Assembly: GCA_944388735.1 (NCBI GenBank)
Contig: CALXJX010000014.1
Location: forward strand, 1 to 32,849
From: an uncultured Clostridia bacterium
GTDB taxonomy: Bacteria > Bacillota > Clostridia > TANB77 > CAG-508
Length of the DNA: 32,849 nucleotides
Direction: 5' to 3'
In this document: positions 1 through 6,425 of the stretch, one piece after another
Layout: each line of letters starts with the position of its first letter
Numbering within the stretch: position 1 is the stretch's first letter
Translations under genes and position numbers: made by a program
The notes under the pieces: model-generated
The model's input: the letters and a program-made list of their open reading frames with translations, nothing else
The model's database searches: none
Told to the model about the DNA's origin: nothing

Positions 1-33
1 TCAGACAGAAATTGAAATATAATTTCTGTCTGA
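1..33 (+). terminator. Perfect 13-bp stem-loop at window edge
   Basis: TCAGACAGAAATT and its exact complement flank a 7-base loop, followed by TTTAAAATT. It is probably the terminator of a gene lying left of the window. The T tract is weak, so it could also be a simple palindromic repeat. Confidence 0.5.
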
Positions 34-78
34 TTTAAAATTAATTCTAGAATTCTTGTAAAATCTGTTATAATTTTG

Positions 79-107
79 TTGCAATTTATAAAAAATTATA
101 ATATACT
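79..107 (+). promoter_or_regulatory. Predicted SigA promoter P1
   Basis: TTGCAA (79-84) and TATACT (102-107) are separated by 17 bases. Transcription would start near 114 and run into the structured leader at 114-362. A diverged copy of the same promoter segment lies at 367-418. No gene of normal size follows before the first terminator, so P1 seems to serve a leader RNA. Confidence 0.55.
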
Positions 108-140
108 TTAATAAATTGATTGATATTTGCATCAATCGTT

Positions 141-209
141 ATGAGAGCCAAAAAAGTTGTAGATAACTACTTCGTTGGCACCATAAACGAACAACCTTGT
201 AAGTATTGA
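141..209 (+). CDS. Possible leader peptide (22 codons)
   Basis: An ATG at 141 opens 22 codons ending in TGA at 207-209; the peptide starts MRAKKVVDNYF and ends NEQPCKY. Its last codons run into the 5' arm of the terminator at 193-238, the geometry of a translated attenuator. No good Shine-Dalgarno is visible upstream, so translation is uncertain. The same DNA can fold as GCCAA...TTGGC around GTAG-ATAA-CTAC (148-180), so it may instead be purely structural RNA. Confidence 0.3.
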   Translation: MRAKKVVDNYFVGTINEQPCKY

Positions 210-238
210 AATATCAATATTTTACAAGGTTTTTATTT
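193..238 (+). terminator. Intrinsic terminator in leader region
   Basis: AACCTTGTAA pairs with TTACAAGGTT around an inner stem TATTGA-AATA-TCAATA, followed by TTTTTATTTT. A strong hairpin with a U tract only about 80 bases after P1 implies a short transcript or an attenuator. Confidence 0.7.
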
Positions 239-328
239 TCTAAAAGTATGCAAAAGTAATGCAGTAGAGATTTTTAATTGATATTAAATGGACAATTTGT
301 ATGTATCTGAGGTCAGACAGATTGATTT

Positions 329-362
329 CTCAGAGGAGCTTGTTACTTCTCTGAGTTTTTTA
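329..362 (+). terminator. Second intrinsic terminator with possible anti-terminator
   Basis: CTCAGAGGAG (329-338) pairs with CTTCTCTGAG (346-355), followed by TTTTTTATAT. TCTGAG at 306-311 can pair with CTCAGA (329-334), the left arm of the terminator, giving two mutually exclusive folds. This is typical of regulated attenuators. It lies upstream of the second promoter at 374-401. Confidence 0.65.
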
Positions 363-373
363 TATAAATTTTG

Positions 374-401
374 TTGCAATTTATATAAAATATGATATAC
401 T
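374..401 (+). promoter_or_regulatory. Predicted SigA promoter P2 for the ABC-F gene
   Basis: TTGCAA (374-379) and TATACT (396-401) are spaced 16 bases apart, inside a 52-bp segment (367-418) that repeats 72-123 with a few changes. A start near 408 would give a roughly 310-base 5' leader to the ABC-F gene at 724, containing the GNAT remnant. Confidence 0.55.
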
Positions 402-580
402 TCAATAAATTAATTGATTATGAAATAGAAAATTACAATGTTAATGAATTAGCAGTTAATGAACAAAATCCACAAGCAAGAGGATTTCATGAGTATATGG
501 GTTTTAAAGTTTATCAAAGGAACGAAATTGATGACCAAGGAAATCCATATCCAGTATTATATATGAGATTAGAAAAATAA
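392..580 (+). pseudogene. GNAT acetyltransferase C-terminal remnant
   Basis: The frame encodes the end of a GNAT N-acetyltransferase. NEQNPQARGFHEYMGFKVYQR matches the acetyl-CoA-binding tail of the family (N-x-x-A-x-x-F-Y/H-x-x-x-GF), and the protein ends GNPYPVLYMRLEK. About the first two thirds of a normal 140-150 aa protein are missing. The only upstream ATG (392) overlaps the -10 box of P2, so it would not lie in the mRNA. The 5' end seems to have been replaced by the duplicated promoter segment. The fragment is probably untranslated; only the family assignment is reasonably secure. Confidence 0.65.
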
Positions 581-723
581 ATTTCTTATTCATTTGTAGA
601 AGTTAATGTTGGCTATTCAGTAATACCAATGTTATTTACAGTAATATTCAGTATATTATATATGAATAGCAAAAAATATAAAGAATAGTACGAATTACAA
701 ATTTAGTTTAGATAGGAGAAATA

Positions 724-2208
724 ATGTCATTAATAAGTATAAATAATTTAACATTTGGATATGAAGGAAGCTATAAAAACATATTTGAAAATGTAACATT
801 TAATATAGATACAGATTGGAAATTAGGATTAATAGGTAGAAATGGAAAAGGTAAAACAACATTTCTAAATTTATTACAGGGAAAATATGAATATAAAGGA
901 ATAATATCAAAAAGTGTTGATGTCGATTATTTTCCATTTGAAGTTAAAGATAAGGAAAAGTTAGCAATAGAAATTGTAAACGATATAGCTCCAAATATTC
1001 AAGATTGGGAAATTATAAAAGAATTAAACTTACTAAATACGGATGCAGAAATTCTTTATAGAAAATTTGATTTATTAAGTGGTGGTGAACAAGTAAAAGT
1101 ACTTTTAATAAGTTTATTCTTAAAAGGCAATAATTTTTTACTTATAGATGAACCAACAAATCATTTAGATATAGAAACAAGGAACAATCTAATCAACTAT
1201 TTAGAAAGAAAAAAAGGATTTATAGTAGTTTCTCATGATAGAAATTTTTTAGACAAAATTGTAGATCATATAATTTCTATAAATAATACTAATATTGAAA
1301 TACAAAAAGGAAACTTTTCATCTTGGAAAGTAAATAAAGAAAGACAAGATAATTTTGAAATAGTACAAAACGAAAAATTAAGTAAAGATATAAATAAATT
1401 AGAAATTGCATCACGAAATACTGCAAAATGGTCTAATGAAGTTGAAAAGTCAAAATATAAAACAAACAATTCGGAAAAAACAATAGATAGGGGGTATTTG
1501 GGCCATAAATCAGCTAAAATGATGAAAAAATCAAAAGTTATGGAACAAAGAATACAAAAAGCAATAGATGAAAAGACGAATTTATTAAGAAATTTAGATA
1601 GAAATGACACACTAAAAATTATTCCATTAATAAGTAATAAAACACCATTAATCGTAGTAAATAATTTGCAAATAAAGTATAATAATAAATCAATATTTAA
1701 GCCTATTTCTTTTGAAGTAAATAATGGAGATAGAATTGCAATTGTAGGAAAAAATGGTATTGGTAAATCAAGTGTTTTAAAACTTATTTTAGGTCAAAAT
1801 ATACAATACGATGGAGAAATAAGTATTGCAAATAATATAAAGATATCTTATGTTTCTCAAAGTACGGAATATTTAAAAGGAACTTTAAAAGATTTTGCAT
1901 ATAACAATGAAATTGATGAAAGTATTTTCAAAGCAATGTTGGTAAAAATGGGATTATCACAATCAGATTTTGACGCAAATATACAAGATATGAGTGAAGG
2001 TCAAAAGAAAAAAGTTTTGATTGCAAAAAGCATATCAGAACAAGCTAACATCTATATTTGGGATGAGCCTTTGAATTATATTGATATATTAACTAGAGAG
2101 CAAATTGAAGATGTGATTTTAAAATATAAACCTACTCTAATTTTTGTAGAACATGATGAAATCTTTATAGAAAAAGTAGCAACGAAAAATATAAAGTTAG
2201 AAAAATAG
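724..2208 (+). CDS. ABC-F ribosomal protection protein, Lsa/CplR-like
   Basis: A 494-aa soluble protein with two ABC ATPase domains and no membrane segments, as in ABC-F factors. Domain 1 has Walker A GRNGKGKT (about residues 38-45), signature LSGGEQ and Walker B LLIDEPTNHLD. A charged linker of roughly 100 residues follows. Domain 2 has Walker A GKNGIGKS (342-349), signature MSEGQKKK and Walker B IYIWDEPLNYID. The opening (NLTFGYEGSY, FNIDTDWKLG) is characteristic of the Lsa/CplR group, whose members dislodge lincosamides, pleuromutilins and streptogramin A from the ribosome. RBS GGAG lies before ATG 724. Regulation by the upstream attenuator-like region is inferred. Family is confident; drug range cannot be read from sequence. 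Confidence 0.9.
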   Translation: MSLISINNLTFGYEGSYKNIFENVTFNIDTDWKLGLIGRNGKGKTTFLNLLQGKYEYKGIISKSVDVDYFPFEVKDKEKLAIEIVNDIAPNIQDWEIIKELNLLNTDAEILYRKFDLLSGGEQVKVLLISLFLKGNNFLLIDEPTNHLDIETRNNLINYLERKKGFIVVSHDRNFLDKIVDHIISINNTNIEIQKGNFSSWKVNKERQDNFEIVQNEKLSKDINKLEIASRNTAKWSNEVEKSKYKTNNSEKTIDRGYLGHKSAKMMKKSKVMEQRIQKAIDEKTNLLRNLDRNDTLKIIPLISNKTPLIVVNNLQIKYNNKSIFKPISFEVNNGDRIAIVGKNGIGKSSVLKLILGQNIQYDGEISIANNIKISYVSQSTEYLKGTLKDFAYNNEIDESIFKAMLVKMGLSQSDFDANIQDMSEGQKKKVLIAKSISEQANIYIWDEPLNYIDILTREQIEDVILKYKPTLIFVEHDEIFIEKVATKNIKLEK

Positions 2209-2219
2209 ATATAAAAAAC

Positions 2220-2248
2220 TTGAAAATTATGTAAATATATAGTATGAT
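2220..2248 (+). promoter_or_regulatory. Predicted promoter of the hypothetical gene at 2335
   Basis: TTGAAA (2220-2225), 17-base spacer, TATGAT (2243-2248). It lies just after the ABC-F stop codon and about 85 bases before the next start, which has RBS AGGAGG. Confidence 0.5.
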
Positions 2249-2334
2249 ATATTTATTATTATTCGTATTTATGTGAACTATAATAAAAATAGCAAGTAGT
2301 AAATTCTCAAAAAACAATTGTTAGGAGGAAAAAG

Positions 2335-2852
2335 ATGAAATTATTTCACACAGAAAATGGTAAGGAAACAGTATATGTTCAAATGCAGGATATTATGCAA
2401 TTGACTCAAAGTGACATGCCTATACCAGCAACTATCTATACGAAAGTATTTACTGATGTAACTATTGTAGATGATTCAAATCGGTTTGATTTTGTAAGAT
2501 TTGACGAAAAAGACGAAGTGAAATTCTTCAAAAAATTGGACTTCATAATTGATTATGAACAGTACAAAGATTTGAGGGATGAAGAACTGGAAGAGGAAGC
2601 AAAGAAATTAGCAAGAAAGGCAAATGAAATTGCAGAAAAATGGAATTTTATGTCTCAAGATGAAAGGGAGCGGAATAGTAATCTTTTGCAAGAACATGAA
2701 AACCTGGGATATATGTTAAAGTTCTTGTCTGAAATTTATGCTATTAACATGGCAAAAGGTGTATGCCTTTTCCAGACTTTGTAAAATCACCGAAAAAGCC
2801 GAAAAAACCAAAAAAGAAAGGATTTTTTCGAAGAAAAAAAGATGTGAAATAA
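2335..2852 (+). pseudogene. Hypothetical protein with frameshift near 3' end
   Basis: As read, the frame gives 149 aa ending at 2784. A frame overlapping from 2748 gives KHGKR-like residues (HGKRCMPFPDFVK) and then a very basic tail rich in PKK and RRKK up to TAA at 2850-2852. Both parts read as one 172-aa protein if one A is restored in ATTAAC at 2743-2748 (ATT AAA CAT). Tandem terminators directly after 2852, not after 2784, support the longer gene. The protein is soluble, with an acidic N-terminal half (KFDEKDE-like stretch), a helical E/K-rich middle and a basic end. I do not recognise its function. It contains the only two other in-frame CGG codons in the window, suggesting a codon history unlike its neighbours. 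A sequencing error is the alternative to real decay. Confidence 0.6.
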
Positions 2853-2887
2853 CTAAAGAAGCTCTGCTTATAGCAGGGCTTCTTTAG
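2853..2887 (+). terminator. Strong hairpin after hypothetical gene
   Basis: CTAAAGAAGC pairs with GCTTCTTTAG, with an inner CTGC/GCAG stem. It starts immediately after the restored stop codon at 2850-2852. It has no long T tract of its own and is followed at once by a second hairpin. Confidence 0.65.
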
Positions 2888-2943
2888 TAACAGATTAGAG
2901 ATTAATGCTTCTCACCATTGATCTCTAATCTGTTATCTTTTTT
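2888..2943 (+). terminator. Tandem intrinsic terminator
   Basis: A perfect 15-bp stem (TAACAGATTAGAGAT with its complement at 2921-2935) and an 18-base loop, followed by TCTTTTTTG. With the preceding hairpin it forms a double terminator separating the hypothetical gene from the next promoter. Confidence 0.75.
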
Positions 2944-2967
2944 GAAATTATAGCAAGAACATCCTGT

Positions 2968-2996
2968 TTGCGATAATACGAAAAATGATATATAAT
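2968..2996 (+). promoter_or_regulatory. Predicted SigA promoter
   Basis: TTGCGA (2968-2973), 17-base spacer, consensus TATAAT (2991-2996). The start point near 3004 excludes an in-frame ATG at 2985 as a start codon and points to ATG 3033. Confidence 0.6.
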
Positions 2997-3032
2997 AGTG
3001 GAGAAATAAAAAACGGAAGGAAAAAATTATTA

Positions 3033-3701
3033 ATGAAAAAATTACTTATTATTATAGTATTATTAATAATTATATTTATAGGAATGTATATATACACAAA
3101 CAATAAGAGAAATAATCAAAATGTAACAATAGATGAAATAAATAAAATCGAAGACTATATCGAAAAAATATATATGTGGAAAGAAGTAACTCAAGAAGCA
3201 TTACCATGTTTTGAGGACATAAATCAAGCAAGTGAATTATGGATATGGAAAGTAGTAGAAAAAAATATAGACGAATATGATGAAATAAAATACGAACAAA
3301 TCTCAAGTAAAGCAAAAGAAATATTCGGAGAAGAACTAAAAAAGGAGATGCCTAAAGAAGGAAATGAATATTTTATGTATGACCAAGAAGAGGACAAGTA
3401 TTATACTAATGGAATAATATTAGATGAAAAAGACGATAATTTTTTATTAAATAAAATTCAAAAAATGAAAGACGGCTATGAAGTAGAAATAGTTGAGTAT
3501 ATAGAAGATTATTCTAAAAATGAAGAACAAGTGGTAATAGAAAATACAAATGAAGAGGAAATACATATAACTTCAATAGATGAGAATGAAACAAATAGAA
3601 CACAGATAGTAAAAGATAATATAGATAGATTTAATAAAAAGAAAGTTACACTAAAAAAGGAAAACGAGAATTTAGTAGTTAAAAAAGTAGAAAATGTATA
3701 A
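3033..3701 (+). CDS. Membrane-anchored hypothetical protein
   Basis: A 222-aa protein starting MKKLLIIIVLLIIIF, one N-terminal hydrophobic segment (about residues 3-22) with a positive start: a signal anchor without an obvious cleavage site or lipobox. The rest is very acidic and polar (many E, D, N and K), likely outside the membrane, ending in a lysine-rich tail. I see no known domain. The start at 3033 is preferred over 2985 because the promoter -10 box covers the upstream codons; GGAAGG lies upstream at a longish spacing. It has its own promoter and is followed by a degenerate repeat copy. Function unknown. Confidence 0.6.
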   Translation: MKKLLIIIVLLIIIFIGMYIYTNNKRNNQNVTIDEINKIEDYIEKIYMWKEVTQEALPCFEDINQASELWIWKVVEKNIDEYDEIKYEQISSKAKEIFGEELKKEMPKEGNEYFMYDQEEDKYYTNGIILDEKDDNFLLNKIQKMKDGYEVEIVEYIEDYSKNEEQVVIENTNEEEIHITSIDENETNRTQIVKDNIDRFNKKKVTLKKENENLVVKKVENV

Positions 3702-3702
3702 T

Positions 3703-3747
3703 GTGCCATTGGATATTGCCATTGGGGACGTGTTCGTTTGGCACAAA
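3703..3747 (+). repeat. Degenerate single copy of the GTGCCATT...GGCAC repeat
   Basis: GTGCCATTGG, a short partial duplication (ATATTGCCATTGG), then GGGACGTGTTCGTTTGGCACAA. It belongs to the family found as inverted pairs at 8307-8445, 20221-20372 and 22865-22968, but here no second inverted copy is present and the T run is interrupted (TTCGTTT). Confidence 0.7.
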
Positions 3748-3797
3748 AATAAAAAGATAAATAAGAAAGAAATATAAGAAGAAATGAGATAGTATAT

Positions 3798-4682
3798 ATG
3801 GAAAAAAATATTTTAAAAAATTGTGCTTTATGTCCGCATAATTGTAATATAGATAGAACAAAGGGGAAAATAGGAAGGTGTAAAGCAAAAGATACTGTAA
3901 AAATAGCATTATATTCAGTGCATGATTTTGAAGAACCAGCAATAAGTGGAGAAAACGGTTCAGGAACGGTATTTTTTTCAAATTGCAATCTTAATTGTGT
4001 TTATTGTCAGAATTATGAAATTAGTCAGTTAGGGAAAGGAAAAGAAATTTCTGTAGGAAGATTAGCAGAGATTTTTTTAGAGCAACAAGATAGAAATGTA
4101 GAAAATATTAATCTTGTTACACCTACAAGTTATGTGCCACAAATAATTGAAGCTGTTAAAATTGCAAAATCAGGTGGACTAAATATACCAATAGTGTATA
4201 ACACAAATAGTTATGAAAATGTGGAAACAATTAAAGCATTAAATGGAATAGTTGACATTTATTTACCTGATTTAAAGTATGCAGATGATAGTTTAGCTAA
4301 AAAATATTCTAAAATTGATAATTATTTTGCAATAGCAACACAGACAATTAAAGAAATGTATAAGCAAGTAGGTAAAACAATTTTTAACGAAAAAGGGGTC
4401 ATGCAAAAAGGAATGATTGTTAGACACTTGGTATTACCTAACAATATTGAGGATAGTAAAAAAGTTTTAACATGGGTACATGAGAATTTGCCAGATGTAT
4501 ATGTTAGCGTTATGGCACAATATTTTCCTACATATAAGGCAAAAGAGATTACTGAAATAAATAGGAAACTAAATAAAGAAGAATGGAAAGAGATTGAGGA
4601 TTATGTAGAAGCATTAGGTATTGAAAATGGTTATATACAGGAACTAGGTGAACATGAAGAAGAGTATGTTCCTAAGTGGTAA
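3798..4682 (+). CDS. PflA-like radical SAM protein (COG1313/PflX type)
   Basis: A 294-aa radical SAM enzyme. CNLNCVYC holds C63, C67 and C70, the CxxxCxxC site that binds the [4Fe-4S] cluster cleaving S-adenosylmethionine. Four more cysteines at the N-terminus (C9, C12, C16 and C28, in CALCPHNC and GRC) are typical of this pyruvate-formate-lyase-activase-related group and may bind another metal or cluster. PDLKYAD and MAQYFPTYKA also fit the family. The target is not known for this group; glycyl-radical activation is only an analogy. The RBS is weak (AAATGAG region). A long palindrome begins at the stop codon. Confidence 0.85.
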   Translation: MEKNILKNCALCPHNCNIDRTKGKIGRCKAKDTVKIALYSVHDFEEPAISGENGSGTVFFSNCNLNCVYCQNYEISQLGKGKEISVGRLAEIFLEQQDRNVENINLVTPTSYVPQIIEAVKIAKSGGLNIPIVYNTNSYENVETIKALNGIVDIYLPDLKYADDSLAKKYSKIDNYFAIATQTIKEMYKQVGKTIFNEKGVMQKGMIVRHLVLPNNIEDSKKVLTWVHENLPDVYVSVMAQYFPTYKAKEITEINRKLNKEEWKEIEDYVEALGIENGYIQELGEHEEEYVPKW

Positions 4683-4807
4683 CAATTCAGAAGTCAATGA
4701 AGCAAAAGTGCTTTCTTGAGTAAGCTTCGAATATGCCGTGGGATAATGGAGCAAGCCGAGAAGAGTGTGAAAGAAAGCACTTTTGCTTTATTGACTTCTG
4801 AACTGTT
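4681..4807. repeat. 127-bp long-stem palindrome (TTCAGAAGTCA family)
   Basis: The 36-base arms (4681-4716 and 4772-4807) are complementary at all but two positions, one of which can form G-U, around a 55-base centre containing GGAGCAAGCCGAGAAG. The left arm overlaps the radical SAM stop codon. The element may act as a terminator in RNA and resembles a MITE or a structured repeat. Related sequence (the complement CTCGGCTTGTTCCAT and TTCAGAAGTCA) is found at 15238-15357. Confidence 0.8.
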
Positions 4808-4907
4808 CAAGTGAGATTTTTAAACATAAAAATAGTAGAAAAAATAAAATTTATGTGTTATAATGAGCGTGTAATTTTTGTAGAGCAAAATTAAAGGAGG
4901 GAAAATA

Positions 4908-5765
4908 ATGACACAAGCTGACAGACATTTTATTAACACTTGCAAAGAAATTATTGAACATGGATATTCATCAGAAGGTACCAATGTTCGAACAAGGTGG
5001 GAAGACGGAACTGAAGCAAATTATTACTCTATTGTAGGAGTACAAAACAAGTATGATGTTGGCAAAGAGTTTCCAATGATAACATTGAGGAATAATAGTA
5101 AAACTGTAAAAAATGCAATTGACGAAATATTGTGGATATGGCAAAAGAAGTCAAACAAGGTAAGCGAGTTAAATTCACATATATGGGATCAATGGGCAGG
5201 AAAAGATGGAACTATTGGAAAAGCTTATGGTTATCAATTGGCTGAAAAATATGAGTTTAAAACAAAAAATGGAATTGAAATTATGGATCAAGTAGACTAT
5301 GTTTTATACTTATTAAAAAATGATTTATCAAGCAGGAGAATTATGACTAATCTTTTTAACCATAAAGAATTAAAAGATATGAATTTAGAACCATGTGCTT
5401 ATGGAACTCAGTGGCTTGTGAAAGGAGGAAAATTACATCTTATACTAAATCAACGTTCACAAGACATGTTAACAGCAAACGGTTGGAATGTTATGCAATA
5501 TGCAGCATTGCAATATATGTTTGCACAGGTTTCAGGACTTGAAGTGGGAACCCTGACTCATAATATTGGTGATTGCCATATTTACGACAGACATATCCCA
5601 CTTGTAGAAAAAATGTTAGAAGCAGAAGCTATGGATGTTACTCCAAAGCTTGTCATTAATAATCCAACAAAAGACTTTTACGAATTTAAGGTAGAAGATT
5701 TTGAAATCCAAGGATATGATTATAATAAAGATATAAAAATAGGAAAAATACCTGTTGCAATTTAA
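4908..5765 (+). CDS. thyA: Thymidylate synthase
   Basis: A 285-aa ThyA-type enzyme that converts dUMP to dTMP with methylene-tetrahydrofolate, producing dihydrofolate. The catalytic cysteine is C163 in LEPCAYGTQW (the family often has PPCH here). Further folate/dUMP-binding motifs are LNQRSQDMLTANGWNVMQYA and THNIGDCHIYDRHI. Length is normal, slightly longer than the E. coli enzyme. Start ATG 4908 has AAAGGAGG at good spacing. folA follows 75 bases later, so the dihydrofolate product is recycled by the next gene; this is the classic thyA-folA pairing. dCMP deaminase at 11723, which feeds dUMP, is also in the window. A TATAAT box at 4857-4862 is a possible promoter with a poor -35. Confidence 0.97.
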   Translation: MTQADRHFINTCKEIIEHGYSSEGTNVRTRWEDGTEANYYSIVGVQNKYDVGKEFPMITLRNNSKTVKNAIDEILWIWQKKSNKVSELNSHIWDQWAGKDGTIGKAYGYQLAEKYEFKTKNGIEIMDQVDYVLYLLKNDLSSRRIMTNLFNHKELKDMNLEPCAYGTQWLVKGGKLHLILNQRSQDMLTANGWNVMQYAALQYMFAQVSGLEVGTLTHNIGDCHIYDRHIPLVEKMLEAEAMDVTPKLVINNPTKDFYEFKVEDFEIQGYDYNKDIKIGKIPVAI

Positions 5766-5786
5766 TATTATAATCATAATCTAAAC

Positions 5787-5812
5787 TTCTATGGGGGATT
5801 TCCACCATAGAA
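5787..5812 (+). other. Short hairpin between thyA and folA
   Basis: TTCTATGG and CCATAGAA pair, with an additional GG/CC inside, and AT-rich sequence follows without a T tract. It may limit read-through or stabilise RNA between two co-transcribed genes; it is not a clear terminator. Confidence 0.45.
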
Positions 5813-5840
5813 AAATAAAATTCATAAAGGAGAATCAGAA

Positions 5841-6323
5841 ATGTTAAGTATAATAGTTGCAAAAGCAAAAAACAATGTAATAGGAAAAGAAAATAAACTT
5901 TTATGGCACTTGCCAGAAGACTTAAAAAAATTTAAAGAACTAACAACAGGACATGTTATAATAATGGGAAGAAAAACATTTGAATCATTAGGAAAAATAT
6001 TGCCAGATAGGAAACATGTTGTATTTACTAATAATCCAGATTTTAAGGTGGATAATGAAAATGTAGAAATAGTACATTCAATGTTACAGATACAAGAATA
6101 TATAGAAAATGACGAAGAAAACTTTGTGATTGGTGGAGCTATGATATATAATCTACTAATGCAATATGTAAATAAGATGTATGTAACAGAAATAGATAAA
6201 GAATTCGAAGGAGATGCATTTTTTCCAAAAATTGATTTAGATGTGTGGAAAGAAGTAAGCAGAAAGCAGGGTAATACAGATGAAAAGGCAAAGTACGATT
6301 TTGTAATTTATGAAAAAAGATAA
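5841..6323 (+). CDS. folA: Dihydrofolate reductase
   Basis: A 160-aa DHFR, normal for the family, reducing dihydrofolate to tetrahydrofolate with NADPH. The N-terminus MLSIIVAKAKNNVIGKENKLLWHLPEDLKKF carries the conserved substrate-site W and acidic residue (LPEDL). IIMGRKTFESLG is the NADPH-binding motif, and FVIGGAMIYNLLM is the conserved GG-x-x-x-Y loop. RBS AAAGGAG precedes ATG 5841. It is the second gene of the thyA-folA pair and closes the dTMP folate cycle. A hairpin at 6332-6365 with a T tract ends the unit. Confidence 0.96.
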   Translation: MLSIIVAKAKNNVIGKENKLLWHLPEDLKKFKELTTGHVIIMGRKTFESLGKILPDRKHVVFTNNPDFKVDNENVEIVHSMLQIQEYIENDEENFVIGGAMIYNLLMQYVNKMYVTEIDKEFEGDAFFPKIDLDVWKEVSRKQGNTDEKAKYDFVIYEKR

Positions 6324-6331
6324 AATTTTGT

Positions 6332-6372
6332 GAACTTTGGGTTCAGTACACTGTCCCCAAAGTTCAGTTTTT
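6332..6372 (+). terminator. Terminator built from a GAACTTTGGGGAC repeat
   Basis: GAACTTTGGG (6332-6341) pairs with CCCAAAGTTC (6356-6365), and AGTTTTTTG follows. The repeat core also occurs at 12225-12277. It probably terminates thyA-folA. Confidence 0.65.
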
Positions 6373-6425
6373 TGAATTAAAATATATTTTAGGGTTAAAC
6401 TAATCTTTAGTAGGAGGAAAAAGAT

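Noticed and set aside
2470-2480. AAT-CGG-T in the hypothetical gene as a recoding site
   Set aside because: A +1 shift there leads to an early stop, and the zero frame stays sensible, so CGG seems to stand for Arg in this gene's origin.
3509-3988. Long minus-strand frames opposite 3033-4682 and similar places
   Set aside because: AT-rich antisense shadows rich in F, L and Y with no ribosome binding sites or recognisable domains.
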